Shown piece after piece: positions 42,035 through 50,743 of a stretch of DNA of 64,000 nucleotides. The DNA comes from an uncultured bacterium (lineage in GTDB: Bacteria; Cyanobacteriota; Vampirovibrionia; Gastranaerophilales; Gastranaerophilaceae). The notes under the pieces were generated by a model. The model searched no databases. It worked only from the letters and a program-made list of their open reading frames with translations, and was not told where the DNA came from. Every line of letters begins with the position of its first letter. The first letter of the stretch is position 1. Location: contig CASDPF010000002.1 of NCBI GenBank assembly GCA_949282215.1, forward strand, positions 1 through 64,000, written 5' to 3'. Made by a program: the position numbers and the translations under genes.

Positions 42035-44203
42035 ATGAAAGTTCTGGAAATAAAGAATAACCTAGTTAAAATATCATATAATAGAGAAGATAATCTTTTA
42101 CTGTCAGGTTTTGTTGTAATAGAAGATGCACAAACACCTTATGTAGCTCAAATTCTTAGTTTAAAAGCCGATAACGGAATTAATTATGCAATAGTAAAAC
42201 TATTATTTACATTTGATGAAGAAGGTATAGTAAAAAACTATGATGGTACAGTGCCTGCACTTGATGCTGATGTAACAAGACTTTCATCTGATGAACTTTT
42301 AGATATTATGCCTGTCAATAATCCTATTGAAATTGGATCTCTTGCAAATCAAGATATAGATTTAAAAGTAGACAGAGCACTCCTTGAGCAAAATTTATTA
42401 ATATGCTCTGAAAATAAAGAAAACACAAATACAATAATTGAAAATCTTGTATTCCAATTAAGCACAGATAATAGAAAATCCGTAATATTTGACGAGGATG
42501 GACAATTTTCGGGACAAAAACTCACATTTGGAACTGATTTCAAATTACCGTTAAATTATAATACCATTAATTTTATCTATGAGCATGACTTAAATAATAT
42601 AGAACCGACAAGCAAAGCTCTAATTCAGGATATATTTCTTGAAGTACAAGAATATTCAAAGACTGTCTTGGACAAATTTATTCCGTTTGACACATTTATA
42701 AGTGTCGTAGACCAACAATACAAAACTACAGGCTTAACCGAACTTGTATTACTAAAAAATAAATTACTTAAGTATAAAGAGGAAAATGTCTTTGCTCAAA
42801 ATGCAAAAGAAATACACTCTCTACGCAGTGCAATTCGTGCAAACTTAACAAATATCATTGATATATCCTCCGCAAGTGATATTTTACAAAATGAAATTAT
42901 CAAATATGTATATGATTCAATAGATGAAATGGATTTGTTTGTATATTCATTTGTACCGCTAAATAATGATAATGCGGACAAAAAACTTATAAGACATTTT
43001 CTTACCAAAAATAAAATATATACAACAATTAATTGCAGTCATAACTTTAAATACTTGTATGAATTGAAAGAACGTGCAAAGAACCTTATATTATTTGCAC
43101 CTCAGACACTACAGCATGATTTTGCAACATATAACACATTTTTAAATAAATTAAATAATGATGAATTCATAATATATGGAAAAGCGACACAAAATGTACC
43201 ATTCATAATAGAACTTTCATCATTATTGGAAGCTGAAGAAGAACCTGAAACCGAAACGCTTCGGGTATCAGAAGAAAATCATCAGGAAATTGAAGAATTT
43301 GAAGTCGTACAAGAACCGGTAAAAGATGACTTTTCTGAAGAATCAAACTCTTATTCTTATGAAACATTAAATACAGATGACATTATTGAAGAAGATACTC
43401 AAGAAGAAAAAATAAATGATGTCACACCTGAAGAAACTTCAGCAAATATAGAAACAGAGTCCGAACCTGAAAAGGAAATTTCAGAAGAAATTCAACCTGA
43501 AATAATAAGCGGAATCATAGATAAAGAAATAGAATTAGAAAATGCAAGTACTACTTATGGGGATGATTTGGAGGAAGTACAAGAAGAATATACCGAAGAA
43601 CTTCCGGATGTATTTAAAAATCCTCCACAAGAAGATTTATTAAAAGAAGCACCTTTAGAAATTGAAGAGAATGTTCCCCCTGCAGTATCTAATAGTTTTA
43701 TAGAAGGAAATGTTTTAGAAGAAAGTGATGAGCAGCCTGCTCCAAATATTGAATATAATGAAGAAAGTCTACCTGTAATTTCAGACGATGAAATTCAAAA
43801 AAAAGTAGATGAAGAAATGAAAGAACCGCCAATAGCTGATAATGCGGCAGAAGTAGTTGATGAGATAATGTTCTCTGAACCTGCGAAAGAAATTCCGTCA
43901 ATAGAAGAAGAACTTAGTGAAGATACATTAACTGAAGATGACCTAAATTTTATAGAAGATGTTAATATCGGAGCAACCGAAGTGACAGATATTCCGGATT
44001 TACCTATTTATCCTGCAGAGAGCCCTAGCACTTCAGACACCCCATCCTATGAACAAGGGGATAGAGTAACTCACCCGAAATATGGTGAAGGTGTAGTTGA
44101 AAAAATGATAAAATACGGGAATAAAACACTTTGCTCAATAAATTTTGCAAATATTGGCAGAAGACTATTGGATCCTGCTATTTCTGACCTGCAAAAATTA
44201 TAA
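42035..44203 (+). CDS. HerA-like protein with broken P-loop and PcrA-type C-terminal domain
   Basis: The 722-residue protein opens with a beta-rich HAS-barrel-like domain (1-100) and a RecA-like part as in HerA/VirB4-type ATPases. The expected G-x-x-G-x-G-K-S P-loop is SENKENTNT (125-133), lacking glycines and lysine, while the Walker B-like SVIFDEDGQF (149-158) remains. An acidic, glutamate-rich linker spans about 405-665. The last 50 residues, GDRVTHPKYGEGVVEKM and beyond, match the UvrD/PcrA C-terminal Tudor-like domain that in PcrA binds RNA polymerase. The gene starts with a GAGGAA site. A role in transcription-coupled processes is inference. Confidence 0.65.
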   Translation: MKVLEIKNNLVKISYNREDNLLLSGFVVIEDAQTPYVAQILSLKADNGINYAIVKLLFTFDEEGIVKNYDGTVPALDADVTRLSSDELLDIMPVNNPIEIGSLANQDIDLKVDRALLEQNLLICSENKENTNTIIENLVFQLSTDNRKSVIFDEDGQFSGQKLTFGTDFKLPLNYNTINFIYEHDLNNIEPTSKALIQDIFLEVQEYSKTVLDKFIPFDTFISVVDQQYKTTGLTELVLLKNKLLKYKEENVFAQNAKEIHSLRSAIRANLTNIIDISSASDILQNEIIKYVYDSIDEMDLFVYSFVPLNNDNADKKLIRHFLTKNKIYTTINCSHNFKYLYELKERAKNLILFAPQTLQHDFATYNTFLNKLNNDEFIIYGKATQNVPFIIELSSLLEAEEEPETETLRVSEENHQEIEEFEVVQEPVKDDFSEESNSYSYETLNTDDIIEEDTQEEKINDVTPEETSANIETESEPEKEISEEIQPEIISGIIDKEIELENASTTYGDDLEEVQEEYTEELPDVFKNPPQEDLLKEAPLEIEENVPPAVSNSFIEGNVLEESDEQPAPNIEYNEESLPVISDDEIQKKVDEEMKEPPIADNAAEVVDEIMFSEPAKEIPSIEEELSEDTLTEDDLNFIEDVNIGATEVTDIPDLPIYPAESPSTSDTPSYEQGDRVTHPKYGEGVVEKMIKYGNKTLCSINFANIGRRLLDPAISDLQKL

Positions 44204-44212
44204 CTATAAAAT

Positions 44213-44563
44213 TTATTTTCTTAAACTACTTGCCCCTTTTAAATAAACAAACTGAGGAGTAAAACTTTCATCACAGTTTGTCACAAGCAGTACTCGAAGA
44301 CATTTTTCTAAAGCCCCTGGCACATCAAGCTCATGAAAACACATCATTGCAATATCTGAAAACCCGAGCTCGGTCCTTGCAAATTTTGCAGGAAAGGCCG
44401 CATTTAAATCGTTTGTAAGTGTAAAAATAATATGAGATATATTTGATATTTCTAAATTATTTTCACTAATCATGGAATTTAAAAGTTCCAAAGTAGCTGA
44501 CCTTATAGCCTCAGCGGTATTATCATCAACTGTAATTGCACCACGAATACCTTTTGTAATCAT
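44213..44563 (-). CDS. aroH: Chorismate mutase, AroH type
   Basis: AroH rearranges chorismate to prephenate for phenylalanine and tyrosine synthesis. The 116-residue protein has the AroH start KGIRGAITVDDNTAEAI, in which the Arg after G-I contacts substrate, a TNDLNAAFPAKFAR segment and ELDVPGALEKCLRVL. The size matches the trimeric AroH class and not the helical AroQ class. It is last in the def-fmt-aroH run, 11 bases after fmt. The chorismate mutase class is clear from the sequence. Confidence 0.9.
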   Translation of the reverse strand: MITKGIRGAITVDDNTAEAIRSATLELLNSMISENNLEISNISHIIFTLTNDLNAAFPAKFARTELGFSDIAMMCFHELDVPGALEKCLRVLLVTNCDESFTPQFVYLKGASSLRK

Positions 44564-44574
44564 AATTTAAAACC

Positions 44575-45486
44575 TTATTTTTTTAACCCGTTATACCAGT
44601 CTCTAGCTGACATTTCACCTTTACCTTCGGGTTTTATTTTTGTAATCAACAGACAATCTTTCCCACAAGCAACCGTTATTCCATCTTTTGATATTTCAAC
44701 AAACTCTCCAGGAAGCCCTTTTCCTGATACGACTTTTGATTGCATTACCTTAATTAATTTTCCATTATAAATAAAATGTGCAGACGGAAATTTATAAATT
44801 CCTCTCACAAGATTATGAATTTCCCAAGCGGGTTTTTCCCAGTCAATTTGAGTTTCTTCCTTAGAAAGTTTATTAGCCATACACACACCTTCATCACATT
44901 GAGGAACAGGCTTTATAGAGTCGTCAGCTAAGCCAATGAGAGTTCTTTCTAAGAGTTGAGGAGACAAATCACTTATAGTATTAAATAAATCTTCGCAATT
45001 CATATTATCATCAATAGGAATAACCTCTTTTAAACAAATATCGCCACAATCAAGCCCCAACTCGGTAATCATTGTACAAATACCTGTTTCTTTATCTCCG
45101 TTTATGATTGCTCGTTGGATTGGATTAGCACCTCGATATTTAGGTAGAAGTGAAGCATGGAGGTTAATTGTCTCATATTTAGGGATATCTAAAACTTCTT
45201 GCGATAAAATCTGTCCAAAAGCAAAAGTTACAAAAAAATCAGGAGATAAAGCCTTTAAAGCTTCAATAACTGCCGGTTCTTTTCTTATGGATTTTGGCTG
45301 AAAAACAGGTAAATTATGCTCTAAAGCAAACTTTTTTACAACAGACATAGACAGCTTATGTCCACGACCTGCAGGTTTATCAGGCTGAGTCACAACACCT
45401 ACAATTTCAATATTTGATGAATTATAAAGATACTCCAGTGATTTTAAAGAAATCGCAGGAGTCCCGAAAAATACAACTCTAATCAT
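44575..45486 (-). CDS. fmt: Methionyl-tRNA formyltransferase
   Basis: Fmt formylates initiator Met-tRNA with 10-formyl-tetrahydrofolate. FFGTPAISLKSLEYL begins the 303-residue protein, and NLHASLLPKYRGANPIQRAI (about 107-126) holds the catalytic Asn and His. The GLDCGDI segment and the C-terminal OB-like domain are present. The start overlaps the end of def by eight bases, so the deformylase and formyltransferase are co-translated. Confidence 0.95.
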   Translation of the reverse strand: MIRVVFFGTPAISLKSLEYLYNSSNIEIVGVVTQPDKPAGRGHKLSMSVVKKFALEHNLPVFQPKSIRKEPAVIEALKALSPDFFVTFAFGQILSQEVLDIPKYETINLHASLLPKYRGANPIQRAIINGDKETGICTMITELGLDCGDICLKEVIPIDDNMNCEDLFNTISDLSPQLLERTLIGLADDSIKPVPQCDEGVCMANKLSKEETQIDWEKPAWEIHNLVRGIYKFPSAHFIYNGKLIKVMQSKVVSGKGLPGEFVEISKDGITVACGKDCLLITKIKPEGKGEMSARDWYNGLKK

Positions 45487-46042
45487 TTTCTAATTCTGCC
45501 TCTAATTCAGGTTCATCCAAAAGCATATCTTCTTCTATCGGAGGTAAATTATGCTTTTTAAGAATTTCATCAGCCTCAAAGCGATTAACACAATGATCAA
45601 CAAATAAAATGCCCTCTAAGTGATCAAACTCATGCTGAATAGCTCTTGCTAGAAGTGAACCGTCTTTTGCCTCAAGAATAAAAGTTCGTCCATTTATATC
45701 CTGAGCTTTAACAGTAACATTTTTATATCTGCGAACCGGTGTATATGCTTCAGGAAAGCTTAAACATCCTTCATCTTCAACGACTGCACCGGATTTTTTA
45801 ATAATTTTCGGATTTATGAAAACCATAGGTTTCATAGGATTATCCTTTGTCGATGCATCAATAACATATACTCTTAAATTAACACCGATTTGCGGAGCAG
45901 CAAGACCAACACCGTTAAACGTATACATTGTATCGAATAAATCTTGTACTAAATCTGCAACTTTTCTTGAAACTTTATGAACTTCTTTTGATTTTTCTCT
46001 TAATGACGGTTCGCCATATTTTAAAATTTTCTTTACTGCCAT
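45479..46042 (-). CDS. def: Peptide deformylase
   Basis: Def removes the N-formyl group from nascent proteins, using Fe2+ or Zn2+. All three motifs are present in the 187 residues: GVGLAAPQIG (about 44-53), EGCLSFPE (about 94-101) and QHEFDHLEG (about 136-144), which supply the Cys and two His metal ligands. It is the first gene of a def-fmt-aroH unit with its own promoter. Confidence 0.95.
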   Translation of the reverse strand: MAVKKILKYGEPSLREKSKEVHKVSRKVADLVQDLFDTMYTFNGVGLAAPQIGVNLRVYVIDASTKDNPMKPMVFINPKIIKKSGAVVEDEGCLSFPEAYTPVRRYKNVTVKAQDINGRTFILEAKDGSLLARAIQHEFDHLEGILFVDHCVNRFEADEILKKHNLPPIEEDMLLDEPELEAELEND

Positions 46043-46065
46043 TCTTACCTCACTATAATAATTAT

Positions 46066-46094
46066 ATTATAAACGCTAAAAAGATAAAGGTAAA
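46066..46094 (-). promoter_or_regulatory. Promoter of def-fmt-aroH
   Basis: On the minus strand TTTACC (46094-46089) and TATAAT (46071-46066) are 17 bases apart, a short distance before the def ATG at 46042. Confidence 0.65.
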
Positions 46095-46127
46095 TAGAAA
46101 AGAACTAATAGAAAAATGTGTACTTAA

Positions 46128-46796
46128 TTATTCAACATCCAAAAATTTATGCACCTGAGGAATCAGACGCACTTTTTTATACAAACAATAGAATTTTTCA
46201 AAAACTTTTAGGCGTCTATCAGCAGAAACGGCGAATTGATTTCCTTTCATTTCAGGCTGAAGAATTATTTCACAATCAGCAGCTTTTGCGATTTCTATTG
46301 CGGAAAATATTTCTTCCTCTGTAATATTTTCATTAAAAACAACTTTTGCAAAAATTTCTTTAACGGCACCAATTTCAAAAAATTTTTTATACTTTTCAAC
46401 ATCCATTTTAATACCCGTTGCACTTTCAAGCTTAATATCTGCTGAAATAATGTCAACATCATTAATGACTCTTGCTAAATTATCAGGAAGAGTCCCGTTA
46501 GTTTCAAGATAGACTTTATGTCCTGCCGTTTTTAAAAGAGGCAAAAATACTTTTAGAAAATCAACAGATACAAGAGGTTCCCCTCCTGTCAGTGAAATTG
46601 TAAAAAGCTCATTATACTTACTTATTTCATCAAATAATCCTTGAGCAGAATACTCCTTAGATTTTAAAACATCAAAATCAGTATCACAATAGTTACAATT
46701 AAGATTACAGCCGCAAAAACGAATAAACAATTGCCTAGATCCGACATAAGGACCTTCACCTTGAATTGATATAAAAATTTCTCTTACTTTAGCCAT
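46128..46796 (-). CDS. queE: 7-carboxy-7-deazaguanine synthase (radical SAM)
   Basis: QueE makes the 7-deazaguanine core for queuosine in tRNA. The 222-residue protein has the radical-SAM cluster CNLNCNYC (about residues 30-37), preceded by EGPYVGSRQLFIRFCG, the substrate-binding signature of QueE. SLTGGEPL is the GGE motif for SAM. The other queuosine genes are not in the window. It overlaps the DnaJ-like gene upstream by eight bases. Confidence 0.92.
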   Translation of the reverse strand: MAKVREIFISIQGEGPYVGSRQLFIRFCGCNLNCNYCDTDFDVLKSKEYSAQGLFDEISKYNELFTISLTGGEPLVSVDFLKVFLPLLKTAGHKVYLETNGTLPDNLARVINDVDIISADIKLESATGIKMDVEKYKKFFEIGAVKEIFAKVVFNENITEEEIFSAIEIAKAADCEIILQPEMKGNQFAVSADRRLKVFEKFYCLYKKVRLIPQVHKFLDVE

Positions 46797-47862
46797 GATA
46801 TAAATTTTCTCTGATATTACCGCTGGACAACTTTTTCAATTTTTCATAAAGCCTTATCTCATCGTCTGATAAGTCCTTAGGAATTTGAATTTCTACGGTA
46901 ATTATCATATCACCAAATTTTCCATTTGTCTTTATTCCTTCACCAGTCAACCTAAATTTTTGTCCTGAAAGTGTATTTTTAGGGAGTGTAAGAATTACTC
47001 TGCCGCCAAAAGCCGGTATTGAAATTTTACCTCCCAAAACCGCTTCAAACGGAGTAACTGGCAATCTATAAAGAATATCATTTCCATCAATTTTTATATA
47101 CGGATTTTGCTCAACTTTTACCGTTAAATATAAGTTTCCGCTTACGCCACCGTAAAATCCCGGATTACCTTCGCCTTGAATTCTTAATTTTGCACCGTTT
47201 TTTATATTTGCAGGGATTTTTACATTAATTTTTTTATGCTGTGAAAATTCTCCGGTACCGTTACATACAGAACATTTTGCACCGTTAATAAATCTTCTGC
47301 CCTCACAATTCGGACACAATTCTTTATGCAAAACATTAACAACTCTTGTAGTTCCATGCACGGAATCTTCAAGCGATACAGATATTTCAGCAAAAATATC
47401 TTCGCCATTTTTAGGTTTTCTTTTATTTTTCTTTTCTTTTGCAATTCCATCAAGAATATCATTTATAGCACTTTTGAAATTATTTTTTTGAAAAGCTTCT
47501 TTACTATCTTCAAATGTAGGTCTTGAAGCATTCTCTTTTATTTTTTCTTCTTTTGGGTGCTCATAATTTTTCTGTTCCGAAGTCTTTTTATATTCGCTTC
47601 TAGCCCCTTCTGATTTCACTTTTTGTTTAGGCGATTTATAAAAACCATTCAGCATATCATACTGTTTGCGTTTTTTTTCATCAGAAAGTACCTCATACGC
47701 CTCTAAGACATCCTTAAACTTTTTTTCACTATCAGGAGTCTTATTTACGTCAGGATGATATCTCCTTGCTAACTTTCTATATGCAGACTTAACATCCTGA
47801 GAATCGCTATCAGGTGTCAATCCTAAAATTTCATAATAATTTTTTCGAACTCCAATGACCAT
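46789..47862 (-). CDS. DnaJ-like (J-domain) chaperone with a single zinc site
   Basis: The 357-residue protein has a J domain (about 8-70) with HPD at 36-38, a lysine-rich linker, and a C-terminal DnaJ-type substrate-binding part with GEGNPG. Classical type I DnaJ has four CxxCxGxG repeats; here just two remain, C183-C186 (CPNC) and C197-C200 (CSVC), enough for one zinc ion. It would drive a DnaK partner, not seen here. The start lacks a good ribosome-binding site and follows a perfect palindrome. Confidence 0.85.
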   Translation of the reverse strand: MVIGVRKNYYEILGLTPDSDSQDVKSAYRKLARRYHPDVNKTPDSEKKFKDVLEAYEVLSDEKKRKQYDMLNGFYKSPKQKVKSEGARSEYKKTSEQKNYEHPKEEKIKENASRPTFEDSKEAFQKNNFKSAINDILDGIAKEKKNKRKPKNGEDIFAEISVSLEDSVHGTTRVVNVLHKELCPNCEGRRFINGAKCSVCNGTGEFSQHKKINVKIPANIKNGAKLRIQGEGNPGFYGGVSGNLYLTVKVEQNPYIKIDGNDILYRLPVTPFEAVLGGKISIPAFGGRVILTLPKNTLSGQKFRLTGEGIKTNGKFGDMIITVEIQIPKDLSDDEIRLYEKLKKLSSGNIRENLYHG

Positions 47863-47864
47863 AC

Positions 47865-47891
47865 TTTTTTATTAATGACATTAATAAAAAA
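47865..47891. repeat. Perfect AT-rich palindrome before the DnaJ-like gene
   Basis: TTTTTTATTAATG (47865-47877) and CATTAATAAAAAA (47879-47891) are exact reverse complements around a single A. It lies two bases upstream of the DnaJ-like start and after the stop of the PurD-like gene, so it could be a weak terminator or an operator. Confidence 0.75.
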
Positions 47892-47908
47892 ATCAACAGG
47901 TAACAGAA

Positions 47909-49144
47909 TTAATTACAAATATCAGTACGATATTTTTTATTTTTAAAATTTATATCAGCAACATTTTCATAAAGCCGACGTTTTGCACCGTTAAGGGTTG
48001 CGGCACAATGAGTAACGACAAGGGTTCTGCCTTTGTTTGTTTCATATTCCATATACTGATTTTTTCTGGTTGAAAAATGAGTTACAAAAGTATTCTCATC
48101 CAGTGAATTTAACCCTTCAATTATTAATCCATCTTGCCGAGCAGTAAACACAAGGGATACAGACGACAAATCTGAAGATTTCAAATAAAAATAATCGTCG
48201 GCAAAAGACCCCACAGCACAAGCTTCAAACAAATCTAAGAAATTTTCATCAAGAGAATTCAATACAGCAAAAGCATCATGATCTTTTAAAAATGGTGTAA
48301 ACCCTGTGGTAATATAATTATCATCTGAGGTTAATACACATTCAACACCGATAATTCCAAGATAAGGAGTCTCCCGCTTTTCTAAGGCTCGCAATATATT
48401 ATACACAACATCATTCATAATAGATGCAACAATATTTTCAGACACTTTATAATCTGGCACAAAGGCTCCTACCCCTTCTGTAAAAAGTCCGCCATCTCCA
48501 TCTTCCAAAAACTTATAATCTGCACACGCACATAATGGCAAAGCCTGATATCCGTCAGTAATTACATATAAAGTAAAGGAATGACCATTGACAAATTCTT
48601 CCAATACAGCTTTTTTTTCATCAGATAAAAATAAATCTTCCAAACAACGTTTTGCCATCGAAATATTAGAACATACAGCATGCACTGAATTATCGGAAAA
48701 TTCATCAGAGCCTACCAAAAGAGGATAAGAAGCATTCTTCAAATAATCAGCTGCAAGCTGAAATTTTTCAAAAATAGCAAATCTTGGAGTAGGAATTCTT
48801 AACTTATACATAAGCTTTTTAGCCACAGAACGGCTTACCGCAAATGCAGAAGACACTGCTGTAGGTGCAAAAATTAATTGAGAATTAGCTTGGAATAAAT
48901 CCGCTATATCTGCTTTTATCGCCGTTTTAGAAGTTGCAATTGTCAAATCAATACCGTTTTCTAACACAAACTCTAACAACTTTGACACATCATCTTCTCT
49001 GATATCAATACATTCACAAAATTCAGACATAGCAGAATTACCAGGTGCAACATAGATTTTTTCTATGCTTTCATAACTATCTAGTTTTATAGCGATTGCA
49101 TGCTCTTTTGCTGAATGTCCGACAATTAAAATCTTCTTACCCAT
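47909..49144 (-). CDS. PurD-like (ATP-grasp) protein, degenerate
   Basis: The 411-residue protein follows phosphoribosylamine-glycine ligase (PurD) from end to end: KILIVGHSAKEHAIAIKL, IPTPRFAIFEKF, DGDGGLFTEGVGAF and a C-terminal domain. But the ATP-grasp core that should read V-V-K-A-D-G-L-A-A-G-K-G-V is replaced by LLVGSDEFSDN, and the metal-binding E-F-N-A-R-F-G-D-P is TTGFTPFLKDHD. The lysine and acidic residues needed for glycine ligation are lost, so it is probably not a working PurD. A second role, or decay, is possible. No other pur gene is near. Confidence 0.65.
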   Translation of the reverse strand: MGKKILIVGHSAKEHAIAIKLDSYESIEKIYVAPGNSAMSEFCECIDIREDDVSKLLEFVLENGIDLTIATSKTAIKADIADLFQANSQLIFAPTAVSSAFAVSRSVAKKLMYKLRIPTPRFAIFEKFQLAADYLKNASYPLLVGSDEFSDNSVHAVCSNISMAKRCLEDLFLSDEKKAVLEEFVNGHSFTLYVITDGYQALPLCACADYKFLEDGDGGLFTEGVGAFVPDYKVSENIVASIMNDVVYNILRALEKRETPYLGIIGVECVLTSDDNYITTGFTPFLKDHDAFAVLNSLDENFLDLFEACAVGSFADDYFYLKSSDLSSVSLVFTARQDGLIIEGLNSLDENTFVTHFSTRKNQYMEYETNKGRTLVVTHCAATLNGAKRRLYENVADINFKNKKYRTDICN

Positions 49145-49308
49145 AAAATAATAATAACATAAAATTACGAAGAACTCAGAAAATAAATAAAGTTAAACTA
49201 AATTAAAAAGAGGATGTTTGTAAAGATAATTTAAGCTTAAATATAAATGTATAATGACAAAATTCAAATAATCATTAATAAAATAAATGTAGTAAGTGAG
49301 GTTTTGTA

Positions 49309-49548
49309 ATGGCAGATTTAGTAAGTATATTACAAAAGGTGTTTGTTCCGACACCAATGCAAACAACGGTTCCGGTAAGAGGCACCTCTACAAACCCATT
49401 CGGGAATAACCCTTTTGTAAACTATAACGGAAATAGTTATAACAGTGCTACTTACGCAAAAAACAATCCAGTTCGCGGAGGATATTTTGCAGGCTATTAC
49501 AACGGAAAACAAAATATTGTAGGCAGAAGATTATTTATTGAAGTGTAA
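49309..49548 (+). CDS. Small hypothetical protein, Asn/Tyr/Gly-rich
   Basis: The 79-residue protein starts MADLVSILQKVFVPTPM, then has a low-complexity centre rich in asparagine, glycine and tyrosine (NPFGNNPFVNYNGNSYNSA), and ends FAGYYNGKQNIVGRRLFIEV. It has no signal peptide. GAGG is close before the ATG and a TATAAT (49250-49255) lies upstream. I recognise no family. The Tyr/Asn/Gly-rich core is unusual for a cytosolic bacterial protein and may self-assemble. Confidence 0.5.
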   Translation: MADLVSILQKVFVPTPMQTTVPVRGTSTNPFGNNPFVNYNGNSYNSATYAKNNPVRGGYFAGYYNGKQNIVGRRLFIEV

Positions 49549-49654
49549 ATCTCTGAATTTAATAAATTTTCATTTATCTTAATATATATCTTTGCATAAA
49601 ATAATTTTATAATAGAATATTATTATCGTTAAATTATTATATGGAGAGATATAC

Positions 49655-50743
49655 ATGAAGAAAGCTTTAATTACAGGTATTACAGGTCAAGATGGATCAT
49701 ATTTAGCAGAACTATTATTGGAAAAAGGTTATGAAGTACATGGAATGAAAAGACGTGCTTCTTCATTTAATTCTTCTCGAATAGATCATTTATACCAAGA
49801 CGTCCATAATAAAAATTCTAAGTTTAAACTGCATTATGGAGATTTAACAGACAGTTCCAATATTATAAGACTTATACAAGAAATTCAGCCTGATGAAATT
49901 TACAATTTGGCTGCACAATCGCATGTAAAAGTATCATTTGATTGCCCTGAATATACAGCAAATTCGGATGCTTTAGGTACATTGAGAATTTTAGAAGCTA
50001 TAAGAATTTTAGGATTAGAAAAGAAAACCAAATTCTATCAGGCATCAACTTCTGAATTATACGGACTTGTCCAAGAAACACCTCAAAAAGAGACAACTCC
50101 GTTCTATCCACGCTCACCTTATGCATGTGCAAAATTATATGCATACTGGATTACCGTAAACTATAGAGAAGGATACGGAATTTATGCATCAAACGGTATT
50201 CTATTTAACCACGAATCCCCAAGAAGAGGGGAGACTTTTGTTACGAGAAAAATTACAAGAGCTGCAGTTCGTATAAAACTCGGACTAGAAGATAAATTAT
50301 ATCTCGGAAATCTATCATCAAAACGCGACTGGGGTCATGCAAAAGATTATGTAGAAGGTATGTGGAGAATTCTTCAACAAGAAGAAGCTAAAGATTACGT
50401 TCTTGCAACTGGCGTCACAACAACTATCAGAGATTTTTGTAAAATGGCTTTTGCAGAATTAGGTATTGAGTTAGAATTCAAAGGTCAGGGAGTGGATGAG
50501 GTCGGTATTGACAAAGCTACAGGAAAAGTTCTTATTGAAGTTGACCCTAGATATTTTAGACCGACTGAAGTTGATTTACTACTTGGAGATTCATCAAAAG
50601 CCAGAAAAGAATTAGGATGGACACCTAAATACAATTTACAAGCTTTAGTAAAAGAAATGGTTACTGAAGATTTAGCTGAAGCTGAAAAGGAAAAATTCTT
50701 ACGTAAAGAAGGCTATGAAATATTAATTCCTCAGGAAGTATAA
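49655..50743 (+). CDS. gmd: GDP-mannose 4,6-dehydratase
   Basis: Gmd converts GDP-D-mannose to GDP-4-keto-6-deoxy-D-mannose with bound NADP, the common precursor of fucose, rhamnose and perosamine. [20 protein letters not shown] and [15 protein letters not shown] start the 362-residue protein. The catalytic Y-x-x-x-K appears in [12 protein letters not shown] and [16 protein letters not shown] follows. GGAGAG is the ribosome-binding site. It opens the surface polysaccharide locus and stops one base before the next start. Confidence 0.97.
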   Translation: MKKALITGITGQDGSYLAELLLEKGYEVHGMKRRASSFNSSRIDHLYQDVHNKNSKFKLHYGDLTDSSNIIRLIQEIQPDEIYNLAAQSHVKVSFDCPEYTANSDALGTLRILEAIRILGLEKKTKFYQASTSELYGLVQETPQKETTPFYPRSPYACAKLYAYWITVNYREGYGIYASNGILFNHESPRRGETFVTRKITRAAVRIKLGLEDKLYLGNLSSKRDWGHAKDYVEGMWRILQQEEAKDYVLATGVTTTIRDFCKMAFAELGIELEFKGQGVDEVGIDKATGKVLIEVDPRYFRPTEVDLLLGDSSKARKELGWTPKYNLQALVKEMVTEDLAEAEKEKFLRKEGYEILIPQEV

